DNA from: Ferrovibrio sp036381655
Lineage (GTDB): Bacteria; Pseudomonadota; Alphaproteobacteria; Ferrovibrionales; Ferrovibrionaceae
Assembly: GCF_036381655.1 (NCBI RefSeq)
Contig: NZ_DASVCJ010000037.1
Coordinates: 1-64,000, forward strand
Direction of reading: 5' to 3'
DNA: 64,000 nt
This document shows, piece after piece, positions 15,111-24,322 of this stretch. Made by a program: the position numbers and the translations under genes. The notes beneath the pieces are model-generated. The model worked only from the letters and a program-made list of their open reading frames with translations. It ran no database searches and was not told the DNA's origin. Position 1 is the stretch's first letter, and the number at the start of each line of letters is the position of its first letter.

Positions 15111-16184
15111 ATGTCCGCAGTCTTCAAATCAGGTATCGCCATCGGCGTCCTGGCCATGGCCCTGCTCAGTCAGAGCGCGCACGCCCAGAAGACGATCAAG
15201 ATGACGGCCTTTGCCGGACATCCGCCGGTCTTCCCCTGGGTGAAACTGCTGGACGACTACTTCATCCCCGAAGTGGACAAGCGCCTCGCCGCGGCCGGCG
15301 GCAAGGTCAAGATCGAATGGAACCGCGCCTATGGCGGCACCCTGGTGAAGCTGGGCAGCGAGTCGACGGCGCTGAAAGACGGCCTGGGCGAGATCGGGTT
15401 CGTTTCGACCATCTTCGAGGCGCCGAAATTCCCGCTGCAGAACATCACGTATTATACGCCGTTCGGCACCGACGATATTTCCATCGTCGCCAAGGTGATC
15501 ACCTCGCTGCAGAACAAGATTCCGGAAATGAAGGCGGCCTGGACCAAGAACAATGCCGTCTTCCTCGGCGGCACGGGTCTCGATGCCTATCACCTCTTCA
15601 CCAAGGCCCCGATCGCCAAGCTGGACGACCTGAAGGGCCTGAAGATCAATGCCCCCGGCCCTTCGGCGAACTGGCTGAAGGATACCGGCGCCATCGCCGT
15701 CGCCGGCACCCTGCAGACCTACTACAACGACATCCAGACCGGCGTCACCTCAGGCGCGCTCACCTTCGCCACCGGCGGCTTCCCGGCCAAGATCTACGAG
15801 GTCGCGCCCAACATCACCAAGGTGAATTACGGCGCGCAATTCGGCGGCGCGCTGGCGATGAACAAGAAGGTGCTCGACCGCCTGCCGAAGGATGTGCAGA
15901 AGATTTTCCTCGATGTGGGTCAGGATTACAGCGAGAAATTCAACGCGCTGCTGACCAGCACGACCAACGATCTGATGCGGAAGATGGCCGCCGCCGGCGC
16001 CCACATCCGCGAAGTCCCGCCAGCCGAGCGCAAGCAATGGGCCAGCGCCATTCCCAATCCGGCCATCCCCTGGGCCAAGGATCTCGACGCCAAGGGTCTG
16101 CCGGGAACCAAGGTGCTCAAGGCCTATATGGCGGAAATGAAGGCCAATGGCGTGGAATATCCGCGCGACTGGTCGCAGGAATGA
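15111..16184 (+). CDS. dctP: TRAP transporter substrate-binding protein, DctP family
   Basis: This 357-aa periplasmic protein has a Sec signal peptide (hydrophobic IAIGVLAMALLSQSAHAQ, cleavage after AHA). The DctP fold follows, with LDDLKGLKINAPGPSANWLKDTGA, a block that includes the carboxylate-binding Arg/Lys region. GGGAGG precedes the start. It captures an organic acid for the two membrane subunits encoded downstream. The chain lacks the common Arg-containing motif in its plainest form (KINAPG replaces K-x-R), so the ligand may differ from C4-dicarboxylates. Confidence 0.88.
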   Translation: MSAVFKSGIAIGVLAMALLSQSAHAQKTIKMTAFAGHPPVFPWVKLLDDYFIPEVDKRLAAAGGKVKIEWNRAYGGTLVKLGSESTALKDGLGEIGFVSTIFEAPKFPLQNITYYTPFGTDDISIVAKVITSLQNKIPEMKAAWTKNNAVFLGGTGLDAYHLFTKAPIAKLDDLKGLKINAPGPSANWLKDTGAIAVAGTLQTYYNDIQTGVTSGALTFATGGFPAKIYEVAPNITKVNYGAQFGGALAMNKKVLDRLPKDVQKIFLDVGQDYSEKFNALLTSTTNDLMRKMAAAGAHIREVPPAERKQWASAIPNPAIPWAKDLDAKGLPGTKVLKAYMAEMKANGVEYPRDWSQE

Positions 16185-16215
16185 GTCCTCTTTAGCTGCT
16201 GGCCCGGTGCGGCGC

Positions 16216-16710
16216 ATGTTCTCTCGTTTTCTTGGCATCATGAATGCCTGCGGGACCGTGTGGATTTTTCTCCTCATGATCCTGATCAACAGCGACATCA
16301 TCGGCCGCGAACTGTTCGACGCGCCCGTGCGCGGCACCACCGAGCTGATGTCGATCTCGATTGTCGGCATCGTCTTCCTGCAGCTTGGCCATACCCTGAT
16401 GAGCGGCAAGATCACCCGCTCCGACATGGTGATCGACACCCTGCTGACGCATCGGCCCCGGCTCGGGCATGCCCTGCAATGCCTCTATCACTGCGCCGGC
16501 GCCGCGCTGCTGGCGATCGTCTTCTACGGCAGCATCGATCTGCTCACCGAGGCCATCGATATTCAGGAATATGTCGGGGCCGTCGGCGATTTTACCGCTC
16601 CGACATGGCCGATCCGCCTGCTGATACTGATCGGCAGCGCGGCAACCTTCCTGCAATTCCTGCTGCTGGCCTGGCGCGACCTGCGCGTTACCTTCGGAGC
16701 CCGGGCATGA
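16216..16710 (+). CDS. dctQ: TRAP transporter small permease, DctQ family
   Basis: From the ATG at 16216 (a GTG at 16207 is also possible) this 164-aa protein has four transmembrane helices, as expected for DctQ: about residues 8-30, 45-65, 85-108 and 130-150. The motif NSDIIGRELFDAPVRGTTEL after helix 1 is typical of the family. It overlaps the large permease gene by 4 bp (ATGA), so the two membrane subunits are coupled, and it starts about 30 bp after dctP. Confidence 0.85.
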   Translation: MFSRFLGIMNACGTVWIFLLMILINSDIIGRELFDAPVRGTTELMSISIVGIVFLQLGHTLMSGKITRSDMVIDTLLTHRPRLGHALQCLYHCAGAALLAIVFYGSIDLLTEAIDIQEYVGAVGDFTAPTWPIRLLILIGSAATFLQFLLLAWRDLRVTFGARA

Positions 16711-18020
16711 CCGGTCTGGAAATCGGCTTCGGCACCATCGCCGTCATGATGGTGCTGATCTGGCTGGGCGTGCATGTCGCCGTCGCCCTCGGCATCACAT
16801 CCTTTCTCGGCGTCTGGCTGCTCAAGGGGGATGCCGAGGTCGCCACCGCCATGCTGTCGCAGGGCGCCTACGATGCCATCGCATCCTACGTTTTCGCCGT
16901 CGTGCCGCTTTTCGTGCTGATGGGCTTCCTGGTCAGCATTGCCGATATCGGCAAGGATACCTTCGAGGTCGCCAACCAAGGCTTGCGGCGGCTGCGCGGC
17001 GGACTCGGCATGGCGACGGTGGCCGCCAACGCGATCTTCGCCGCGATCACCGGCATCAGCATCGCCTCGGCCGCCGTGTTTACCCGCGTCGCCGTTCCGG
17101 AGATGCTGCGCTACGGCTACAAGCCCGGCTTCGCCACCGGCGTCGTGGCCGGCTCCTCCGTGCTGGGGATGCTGATCCCGCCAAGCCTGCTGATGATCCT
17201 CTACGGCTTCCTGGCGGAAGTTTCGGTCGGCCATATGTTCATGGCAGGCATCCTGCCCGGCCTGCTGCTGAGCCTGGCCTACGGCGTCAGCATCGCCGCG
17301 ATGGTGCGGCTGGCACCGCATTTCGTCGGCGGCAGCGCCGCGGGCGACGCCGTCGCGGGAGACTTGATGCCGCTCGGCGAGATGCTGCGCAAACTGCTGC
17401 CGATCGTCATTCTGATCGGTGCCGTGCTTGGCGGGATCTATGGCGGCTTTTTCAATGCCACCGATGCCGGCGCGGTCGGCGCCGCCGGCGCGCTGATCAT
17501 CGCCCTGGCCAAGCGCCGGCTCGACCGCAGCAAGCTTTGGCAGGTCATGGTCGAGACCGGCCATGTCACCGTTTCGGTATCCTTCCTCATCATCGCCGCC
17601 AGCCTCTATACCCGCATGCTGGCCCTGAGCGGCGTGCCGCAATATCTCGTCGACCTGATCGCCCATGCCGGCCTCGGGCAATATGGCTTTCTCGTCTGCT
17701 ACATCCTGCTGATCGTCATCATGGGCTGCTTCATCGATTCCAGCTCGATCCTGCTGATCGCCCTGCCGCTGATGCTGCCGATTGCCACCGGCTTCGACAT
17801 GAACCTGATCTGGTTCGGCATCGTGACCATCGTTGCCGTTGAGATCGGGCTGCTGACCCCGCCTTTCGGGTTGAGCGTCTATGTGATCAAGAGCACGTTG
17901 AACGATCCGCGCATCTCGCTCGGCGTCATTTTTCGCGGCGCCCTGCCCTTCGCCGCGATCATGCTGGCCGTCCTGATCCTGCTCGTCGTATTCCCCCAGC
18001 TCGCTTTGGCACTACTTTGA
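16707..18020 (+). CDS. dctM: TRAP transporter large permease, DctM family
   Basis: This 437-aa protein has about 12 hydrophobic segments and is the transport channel of a sodium-driven TRAP system. Family hallmarks are VPLFVLMGFLVS, the GLGMATVAANAIFAAITGIS loop, GSSVLGMLIPPSLLMILYG and the late LTPPFGLSVYVIK. Length is normal for DctM (about 430). It is the third gene of the dctPQM operon. Confidence 0.9.
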   Translation: MTGLEIGFGTIAVMMVLIWLGVHVAVALGITSFLGVWLLKGDAEVATAMLSQGAYDAIASYVFAVVPLFVLMGFLVSIADIGKDTFEVANQGLRRLRGGLGMATVAANAIFAAITGISIASAAVFTRVAVPEMLRYGYKPGFATGVVAGSSVLGMLIPPSLLMILYGFLAEVSVGHMFMAGILPGLLLSLAYGVSIAAMVRLAPHFVGGSAAGDAVAGDLMPLGEMLRKLLPIVILIGAVLGGIYGGFFNATDAGAVGAAGALIIALAKRRLDRSKLWQVMVETGHVTVSVSFLIIAASLYTRMLALSGVPQYLVDLIAHAGLGQYGFLVCYILLIVIMGCFIDSSSILLIALPLMLPIATGFDMNLIWFGIVTIVAVEIGLLTPPFGLSVYVIKSTLNDPRISLGVIFRGALPFAAIMLAVLILLVVFPQLALALL

Positions 18021-18044
18021 CAGGAAGTTGCAGGGAGGACGGCT

Positions 18045-18614
18045 ATGAACAAGGCACCCCGCCGCATCGTCACCGGCCATGACGGCACCGGGAAATCCGT
18101 GGTGGCGATCGACACCACGATGACCCCCAAGGTCTCCAACCAGGAACGGGGCGTCGATTTCTACGAGATATGGAATACGACGGGCAGCCCGGTCCCCGTC
18201 GATAACGGCCCGGATCCGACCGACCGGCCGCTGACGATCCCGCCGCCGAAACTGGGCAGCATCATCCGCTATGTCGATTTCGAGCCGGAATCGGAAAAGA
18301 CCGCCCGAATGGATGCCGCAGCGGCAAAGGCCGCCTTCGCCGCCGTCGGTACGGCGCAGGCTTCCACCTGGCGGCCCGGCAAGCACCCGATGATGCACCG
18401 GACCGAGACCGTCGATTACGGCATTGTCCTCGAGGGCGAGATCGTCCTCATCCTGGACGATGCGGAAGTGCCTCTGAAAGCCGGCGACGTGGTGGTGCAG
18501 CGCGGCACCGACCATGCCTGGGCGAATCGCTCGGACCAGCCGGCGCGTATGGCTTTTATCCTGCTGGATGGTGCATTTTCTCCGGAGTTGCGTAAGCTGA
18601 TGCAAAACAGCTAG
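18045..18614 (+). CDS. Cupin-domain protein
   Basis: This 189-aa protein has a single C-terminal cupin barrel (about 100-180). Motif 1-like residues are HPMMHRTETVDYGIVLEG (His, His, Glu) and the motif 2-like part is GDVVVQRGTDHAWAN (His). These would bind a metal. The N-terminal half is extended. GGGAGGA lies before the ATG, and the gene follows dctM by 24 bp, so it is part of the operon. Cupins in catabolic operons are often dioxygenases, isomerases or decarboxylases; the exact reaction cannot be assigned. Confidence 0.75.
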   Translation: MNKAPRRIVTGHDGTGKSVVAIDTTMTPKVSNQERGVDFYEIWNTTGSPVPVDNGPDPTDRPLTIPPPKLGSIIRYVDFEPESEKTARMDAAAAKAAFAAVGTAQASTWRPGKHPMMHRTETVDYGIVLEGEIVLILDDAEVPLKAGDVVVQRGTDHAWANRSDQPARMAFILLDGAFSPELRKLMQNS

Positions 18615-18631
18615 CGCCTTCCGGAGGAACC

Positions 18632-20632
18632 ATGCCCGCCCAAGATCAGCCTGCCCTGCTTTGGTCGCCCTCGCCCGAGCGGATCGCCCGCAGCCGGATG
18701 CGGCAATACATGGACTGGCTGGCCCGCGAACGCGGCCTGACATTTTCGGATTACGACGCGCTCTGGCGCTGGTCGGTGGAGGACCTGGAAGGCTTCTGGG
18801 CCTCGCTGTGGGATTACTTCGAGATCAAGGCCCATAAGCCTTACGAAAAGGTGCTGGCCAAGCGCACGATGCCGGGGGCGCAATGGTTCACCGGCGCCGA
18901 GCTGAATTTCGTCGATCAGATCCTGCGCCACGAAACGCCGGAACGGCCGGCAATACTCTATGCCTCGGAGCAGGCGCCGCTGCAGGCGATGTCCTGGGCC
19001 GAACTGCGCCGACAGGCGGGCGCCGTCGCCGCCCATCTGCGCCGCCAGGGCGTGAAGCGCGGCGACCGCGTCGTCGCCTACGCGCCGAATACGCCGCAGA
19101 CCATCATCGCCTTCATGGCGGTGGCGAGCCTGGGCGCGGTATGGTCCGTCTGCGCGCCGGATATGGGCCTCCAGGCGGTGCTGGACCGCTTCCGCCAGAT
19201 CGAGCCGGTTGCTCTTTTCGCCGTTCCGTCCTGCAGCTATGGCGGCAAGACGCATGACAAGCGCCCGGTGATCGACGACCTGATCAAGGCCTTGCCCAGC
19301 CTGCGCGACATCATCGTCATGCCGGCCGAGGGAAGCGGCGACATGGCCTTGCCGGCCGGCCTGCGCCGGGCGGACTGGAACGAGATCACCGCGCAGCCGG
19401 CCGACCTGCATGTCGCGCCTGTGCCGTTCGACCATCCGCTCTGGATCGTCTATTCCTCCGGCACGACCGGATTGCCGAAGCCGATCGTGCATGGCCATGG
19501 CGGCATCCTGGTCGAAATTCTCAAGATGATGGCCCTGCATAACGACCTTGGGCCGGACGACGTCTTCCACTGGTATTCCAGCACCGGCTGGATCATGTGG
19601 AATGCGCAGATGGCCGGATTGCTGACCGGCGCGACCATCGCGCTCTACGACGGCAGCCCGGGCTGGCCGGACTGGAGCCGGCTCTGGCGCTTCGCCGGCG
19701 AAGCCAAGCTCACCTTCTTCGGCGCCGGCGCCGCCTTCTTCGCCAATTGCCTCAAGGCCGAAATCAAGCCGCGCGACGTGGCCGACCTGTCGCATCTGCG
19801 CACGGTGGGCTCGACCGGTTCGCCGCTCTCGGAGGATGCCTATGCCTGGATCTATCGCGAGCTTGGCCCGGATATCTGGCTGACGCCGATTTCCGGCGGC
19901 ACCGATTTCGCCGGCGCCTTCGTCGCCGGCTGCCCGATCCTGCCCGTCTACATCGGCGAGATGCAATGCCGCTGCCTGGGCGCCGATATCCAGGCCTATG
20001 ACGACGCCGGCAACCCGCTGGCCGACGAGGTCGGCGAACTGGTCTGCGCTTCGCCGATTCCCTCGATGCCGCTCCATCTGTGGAACGACAAGGACGGCAG
20101 CCGCTACCGCGACAGCTATTTCGACATGTATCCCGGCAAGTGGCGGCATGGCGACTGGATCCGCATCACGCCGCGGGGCGGCGCCATCATCTATGGCCGT
20201 TCGGACGCGACCATCAACCGCCATGGCCTGCGGCTCGGCACGGCGGAAATCTACCGCGCCGTCGAGGAACTGCCCGAAGTGCTCGACAGCCTGGTGGTCG
20301 ATCTCGAATATCTCGGCCGGGATTCCTACATGCCGCTCTTCGTCGTCTTGCGCCCGGGCCTCGCCCTGGATGCGGCGCTGAAGGACAAGATCAATCAGGC
20401 GATCCGCAAGGCGGTCTCGGCGCGCTTCGTGCCGAACGACATCTTCCAGATCGCCGAAGTGCCTAGAACGCTATCGGGCAAGAAGCTGGAAGTGCCGGTG
20501 AAGAAGATCCTGCTGGGGCAGCCGGTGGACAAGGTCGCCAATCCCGGCACCATGGCCAATCCCGGCAGCCTGGCCTGGTTCGTCGACTTCGCCGCCCGGC
20601 ATGCCGAACAGCAGAAGGCCGGCGCGGCTTAA
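18632..20632 (+). CDS. acsA: Acetoacetate-CoA ligase
   Basis: This 666-aa enzyme belongs to the ANL adenylate-forming superfamily and matches acetoacetyl-CoA synthetase in length and N-terminal region (ALWRWSVEDLEGFWASLWDYF). The ATP-binding P-loop is VYSSGTTGLPKPIVHGHGG, followed by WYSSTGWIMWN, GGTDFAGAF and the hinge YGRSDATINRHGLRLGTAEIY, with the catalytic Lys in LSGKKLEVPVKK. It converts acetoacetate, ATP and CoA to acetoacetyl-CoA. GGAGGAA precedes the start, 17 bp after the cupin gene. Its place at the end of the TRAP operon suggests that the pathway releases acetoacetate. Its stop overlaps the convergent DMT gene by 4 bp. Confidence 0.9.
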   Translation: MPAQDQPALLWSPSPERIARSRMRQYMDWLARERGLTFSDYDALWRWSVEDLEGFWASLWDYFEIKAHKPYEKVLAKRTMPGAQWFTGAELNFVDQILRHETPERPAILYASEQAPLQAMSWAELRRQAGAVAAHLRRQGVKRGDRVVAYAPNTPQTIIAFMAVASLGAVWSVCAPDMGLQAVLDRFRQIEPVALFAVPSCSYGGKTHDKRPVIDDLIKALPSLRDIIVMPAEGSGDMALPAGLRRADWNEITAQPADLHVAPVPFDHPLWIVYSSGTTGLPKPIVHGHGGILVEILKMMALHNDLGPDDVFHWYSSTGWIMWNAQMAGLLTGATIALYDGSPGWPDWSRLWRFAGEAKLTFFGAGAAFFANCLKAEIKPRDVADLSHLRTVGSTGSPLSEDAYAWIYRELGPDIWLTPISGGTDFAGAFVAGCPILPVYIGEMQCRCLGADIQAYDDAGNPLADEVGELVCASPIPSMPLHLWNDKDGSRYRDSYFDMYPGKWRHGDWIRITPRGGAIIYGRSDATINRHGLRLGTAEIYRAVEELPEVLDSLVVDLEYLGRDSYMPLFVVLRPGLALDAALKDKINQAIRKAVSARFVPNDIFQIAEVPRTLSGKKLEVPVKKILLGQPVDKVANPGTMANPGSLAWFVDFAARHAEQQKAGAA

Positions 20633-21552
20633 GCCTGCTTAAGCTGCGCCCGCCGCGCCAGCACGATCCCGCAGAGCACGACCAGACCGCCGGCGATCTG
20701 CAGGCTCTGCAGTCCCTCGCCCAGCCAGAGCCAGCCGAAGAAGGCCGCCGCCACCGGCTGGATCAGCACGACCAGCGAGGAGAACGATGCCGGCAGATGG
20801 CCGAGCGCATACGCGATCAGGCTCTGGCCCAGCGCATGGCTGATCCAGGCGAGGCCGAAGAGAATCACCCAGCCATGCGCGCTCGCCGGGAACAGGTCCT
20901 CGCCCATCACCCATACCATGGGCAGAAGCGCCAGCGCGGTGACCAGGCTCGACCACATCATCAATTGCTGCGTACCGTGCCGGCCGCGCAGCTTCGCCAC
21001 CGCAATCATATAGGCGCCGTAGAATATCGCCGTGGTGAAGGCGAACATGTCGCCCAGCACATGGCCCTGGCCGATCTGGAAGCTGGCGCCGACCAGCATC
21101 AGCGCGCCGCAGATGGCGACCGCCATCGCCACCAGGAACGACGCCGTGATCGTCTCCTTCAGCACCAGCCAGGCGCCGAGCGTGACGATCACCGGCGCGA
21201 AATTGCTGAGCAGGGTGGCGTTGGCGACCGAGGTGTATTTGATCGACAGGTGCCAGAAGAACAGATCGCCGCCGAACAGCAGGCCCGGGATCAGGATCAG
21301 GCTCAAGGGCGGCAGACCGGGCGTCGCAGACGTCTCCGCGGCGGGGCGGAAACGCCAGATCAGCCACAGCGGCGGCACAGCCAGGAAGGCGCGGAAGAAG
21401 CCGGTCGCGGTCGGCCCGACTTCGGAAAGGCGCACGAAAATCGGCGAGAAGGCGATCGCCAGCGCCCCGACGATGAGGGCGGCCAGGGCAAGGCGCTGCC
21501 GGGCGGACGGCTGCTGCATGAGGGAGGCTGCAGTCTGGGATGTGGCGGTCAT
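20629..21552 (-). CDS. EamA/DMT-family transporter
   Basis: About 307 aa from the ATG at 21552; in-frame sequence continues to 21639, and the true start may also lie at a Met 11 codons further in. Ten transmembrane helices in two repeated five-helix EamA halves are visible, the first starting near LALAALIVGALAIAFSPIFVR and the second near MFAFTTAIFYGAYMIAVAKLR, with the EP-like end of each half PVIVTLGAWLVLKET and QPVAAAFFGWLWLGE. It is an inner-membrane exporter of small metabolites; substrate unknown. It is convergent with acsA and has no visible operon partner. Confidence 0.8.
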   Translation of the reverse strand: MTATSQTAASLMQQPSARQRLALAALIVGALAIAFSPIFVRLSEVGPTATGFFRAFLAVPPLWLIWRFRPAAETSATPGLPPLSLILIPGLLFGGDLFFWHLSIKYTSVANATLLSNFAPVIVTLGAWLVLKETITASFLVAMAVAICGALMLVGASFQIGQGHVLGDMFAFTTAIFYGAYMIAVAKLRGRHGTQQLMMWSSLVTALALLPMVWVMGEDLFPASAHGWVILFGLAWISHALGQSLIAYALGHLPASFSSLVVLIQPVAAAFFGWLWLGEGLQSLQIAGGLVVLCGIVLARRAQLKQA

Positions 21553-21693
21553 GCGAGGCGGTCTGTTGTTCCCCACCGGCATAATCCCCGGCGTTTGGAA
21601 ACACAATCGTTCCGCCGCCGGATTGTCGGCCATGGCCATGAACGGCTGCAGGTTGCATTTGGCGGCTGATCCCCTCCACGGTATCCTTCGACC

Positions 21694-23961
21694 ATGCCGC
21701 CGATCGCTCCACGCTTCCCGCCCGTGCGCCGCCGCCTCGCCCTCACCCGGCGGGAAGCGCTGCGCGGTGCGGCGCTATCGGCCGGCGGCTTGCTGATCGG
21801 CTTGCAATTGCCGGCAAAGGCGGCGCGCGGACAGAACGCGGTGAACATGCCGCTGGTGGCGCGACTGAATGCCTGGCTGCATATCGGCCGGGACGACCGC
21901 ATCACCTTCCTGCTCGACCGCTCGGAAATGGGCCAGGGCGCGCATACGGGGCTGGCCACGCTGATCGCCGAAGAGCTGGATGTCGACCCGATGCAGGTCA
22001 CGATCCGCAATGCCCCGGCCGACAAGGCCTACCGGAACGTCTATCTGGTGAAATCGATGCTGACCGGCGGCAAGGCCGAGCGGCTCAGCGGTTTGCCGCT
22101 CTGGGCCGTGGAAAGGCTTGGGCGCCTCGTCGGCCAGCAGGTCACCGGCGGCTCGACCAGCATCCGCGGCGGCTTCGAGCCGATGCGGCGGGCCGGCGCC
22201 GAAGCACGCTTCCGTCTGGTGCAGGCAGCCGCCGCGCGATGGCAGGTGCCGGCGGACGAATGCACGACGGCGGCCGGCATCGTCACCCATGAGCCGAGCG
22301 GGCAAAGCCTTTCCTACGGCGCCGTGGCCGATGCCGCGGCGCAGATCGAACCGCCGGACAAGATTCCGTTGCGCCCGCGTTCGGCCTGGCGGCTGATCGG
22401 CAAACATGATCAGCGCGTCGACACCGAAGCCAAGGTGACCGGCAAGGCCGTGTTCGGCCTCGATGTCCGCCAGCCGGACCAGCTTTTCGCCGCCATGCAA
22501 TGGGCGCCGCATTTCGGCGCCAAGCTGAAATCGCTGGAGAGCGCCGAGGCGCTGAAGCGGCCTGGCATCAAGGCAGTGGTGCCGCTGGCGGATGGCTTCG
22601 CCGTCGTCGCCGACAATTCCTGGCGCGCCATGCAAGCGCGCTCAGCCGTGACGGCGGAATGGACGCCCGGCCCGGAATCCGGCTTTGACGACGCGGCATT
22701 ATGGCGCCGCCTGCACGACGCGATCGACGGCGAGGGCAAGCTCGCGCATAAGACCGGCGATGTCGACAAGGCGCTGGGCGGCGCGGCGAAAATCGTCTCG
22801 GCGGAATACCGCCTGCCTTTCCTGGCGCATGCGACGATGGAGCCGATGAATGCCACGGCGCTGGTCGGCCCGGACGGGGTGGATGTCTGGGCGCCGACCC
22901 AGGCGCAGGAGGCGGTGCAGCAGGCCGCCGCCAAAGCCATTGGCGTCTCGGAAGACCGGGTGCGCGTCCACACCACTTATCTGGGCGGCGGCTTCGGCCG
23001 CCGCTCGGAAGCGGATTTCGTCGCCGCCGCCGCGCAGGTCGCCAAGGCGGTGACCGGACGGCCCGTGCAGGTGATGTGGCCGCGCGAGGAGGATATGCGG
23101 CACGACTTCTATCGCCCCGCCGCCCTGCATCGCATCAAGACCGGCCTCGACGGCGCCGGCCGGCCGATCGCCTGGAAGCAGGATCTGGCCTCGCCGTCCA
23201 TCATGCGCCGGGTCTTTCCGCCGACCACCTGGCTCGGGCCGGACGAGACCTCCATCGAGGGCAGCCTCGACGGCGTCTACGGCATCCCGAACGCGGCGTT
23301 GGAATACGTGGCTGCCGAAACGCCGGTGCCGGTCGGCTTCTGGCGTTCGGTCGGGCATTCGCATAACGCCTTCGTCAAGGAATGCATGATCGACGAAGCC
23401 GCCCATGCCGCCGGACAGGACCCGTTCGCCTATCGCCGCGCGCTACTGGCCGGCAGCCCGCGCCATCTGGCGGTGCTTGAATTGGCGGCCGCCAGGGCCG
23501 GCTGGGGCACGCCGCTTGCGGCGGGTAAAGGCCGCGGCATCGCCCTGCACGAAAGCTTCGGCACCATCGTCGCCATGGTTGCCGAAATCAGCGTCGATGA
23601 CGGCAGGATAAAACCCGATCGCATCGTCTGCGCCGCGGATGCCGGCACTGTGATCAATCCCGCGATCGCCGTCGCTCAGCTGTCCGGCGGCGCGATCTTC
23701 GGCCTGACGGCCGCGCTCTATGGCCGCGTCACGCTGCAGAATGGCGCGGTGCAGGAAGGCAACTTCGATACCTATCAGATGCTGCACATGGCCGATGCGC
23801 CGCGGGTCGACGTCCATCTCATCGGGAGCGAAGCGGCGCCGGGCGGACTGGGCGAGCCGGGCGTGCCGCCGGCCGCGCCGGCTCTGGCCAATGCGGTTTT
23901 CGCCGCGACCGGCGAACGCCTGCGCAATCTGCCGCTGTCGCTCACCGGGCACAGGGCTTGA
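21694..23961 (+). CDS. Molybdopterin-binding oxidoreductase subunit, IorB-like
   Basis: This 755-aa protein is a xanthine dehydrogenase-family large subunit of the periplasmic isoquinoline 1-oxidoreductase beta/aldehyde oxidase type. A twin-arginine signal is present (LTRREALRGAALSAGGLLIG). Molybdopterin-binding blocks include EMGQGAHTGLATLIAEEL, TTYLGGGFGRRSEADF, GFWRSVGHSHNAFV and the catalytic-Glu region GGLGEPGVPPAAPALANA near the end. These enzymes hydroxylate aldehydes or N-heterocycles with water as oxygen donor and need a 2Fe-2S alpha subunit (about 150 aa). No such gene is adjacent here, so the partner must be elsewhere or absent. Confidence 0.85.
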   Translation: MPPIAPRFPPVRRRLALTRREALRGAALSAGGLLIGLQLPAKAARGQNAVNMPLVARLNAWLHIGRDDRITFLLDRSEMGQGAHTGLATLIAEELDVDPMQVTIRNAPADKAYRNVYLVKSMLTGGKAERLSGLPLWAVERLGRLVGQQVTGGSTSIRGGFEPMRRAGAEARFRLVQAAAARWQVPADECTTAAGIVTHEPSGQSLSYGAVADAAAQIEPPDKIPLRPRSAWRLIGKHDQRVDTEAKVTGKAVFGLDVRQPDQLFAAMQWAPHFGAKLKSLESAEALKRPGIKAVVPLADGFAVVADNSWRAMQARSAVTAEWTPGPESGFDDAALWRRLHDAIDGEGKLAHKTGDVDKALGGAAKIVSAEYRLPFLAHATMEPMNATALVGPDGVDVWAPTQAQEAVQQAAAKAIGVSEDRVRVHTTYLGGGFGRRSEADFVAAAAQVAKAVTGRPVQVMWPREEDMRHDFYRPAALHRIKTGLDGAGRPIAWKQDLASPSIMRRVFPPTTWLGPDETSIEGSLDGVYGIPNAALEYVAAETPVPVGFWRSVGHSHNAFVKECMIDEAAHAAGQDPFAYRRALLAGSPRHLAVLELAAARAGWGTPLAAGKGRGIALHESFGTIVAMVAEISVDDGRIKPDRIVCAADAGTVINPAIAVAQLSGGAIFGLTAALYGRVTLQNGAVQEGNFDTYQMLHMADAPRVDVHLIGSEAAPGGLGEPGVPPAAPALANAVFAATGERLRNLPLSLTGHRA

Positions 23962-24322
23962 GCGTCACCGCCTGTTCGGGACCGATCCCGGGGAAATAGC
24001 TGCCGAGATCGCGACATTCGCCTTTGATGCAGACATGCCAGTCGCCGGGCGTATAGGGCGAACGGGTCAGGATGAGCTGCGGCTGCGGCGGCAGTTTCGG
24101 GTGCCAGACCCAGAAACCGTCCTTGAAGACGGCATTTTCGCCCGGATCCATGCCCGCCCCGCTGGACTGCACGGCAGCCTGCTTGACGACGAGACCGGCA
24201 TCGGTAGCCTGCCAGGTCTCGCGCCACTCGGTCTTCTGCACGCTATGGGTCCAGCGCAAATCCACCGTACCGGCATGCAGCGCAACGACCGCCGCGCCCA
24301 AAGCCAGACAAAGCCCCGGCAT
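23942..24322 (-). CDS. DUF1850 protein of the TAXI TRAP system
   Basis: From the ATG at 24322 this is a 126-aa protein. It begins with a signal-like hydrophobic helix (LCLALGAAVVALHAG) and then has the DUF1850 hallmark LRWTHSVQKTEWRETW, ending in beta-rich sequence with two Cys (CIKGECRD). DUF1850 genes are usually found beside fused TAXI-type TRAP permeases, and here the start codon overlaps the permease stop by 1 bp within ATGA. Its biochemical role is unknown. Its end overlaps the convergent IorB-like gene by 20 bp. Confidence 0.8.
   Translation of the reverse strand: MPGLCLALGAAVVALHAGTVDLRWTHSVQKTEWRETWQATDAGLVVKQAAVQSSGAGMDPGENAVFKDGFWVWHPKLPPQPQLILTRSPYTPGDWHVCIKGECRDLGSYFPGIGPEQAVTLKPCAR

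Noticed and set aside
16563..17681. Long antisense ORF over dctM
   Set aside because: His/Gln/Asp-rich composition is typical of antisense frames in high-GC genes; dctM on the plus strand is clear.
18611..20224. 537-codon antisense ORF over acsA
   Set aside because: The plus strand encodes a complete acetoacetate-CoA ligase; the antisense frame has no family match.
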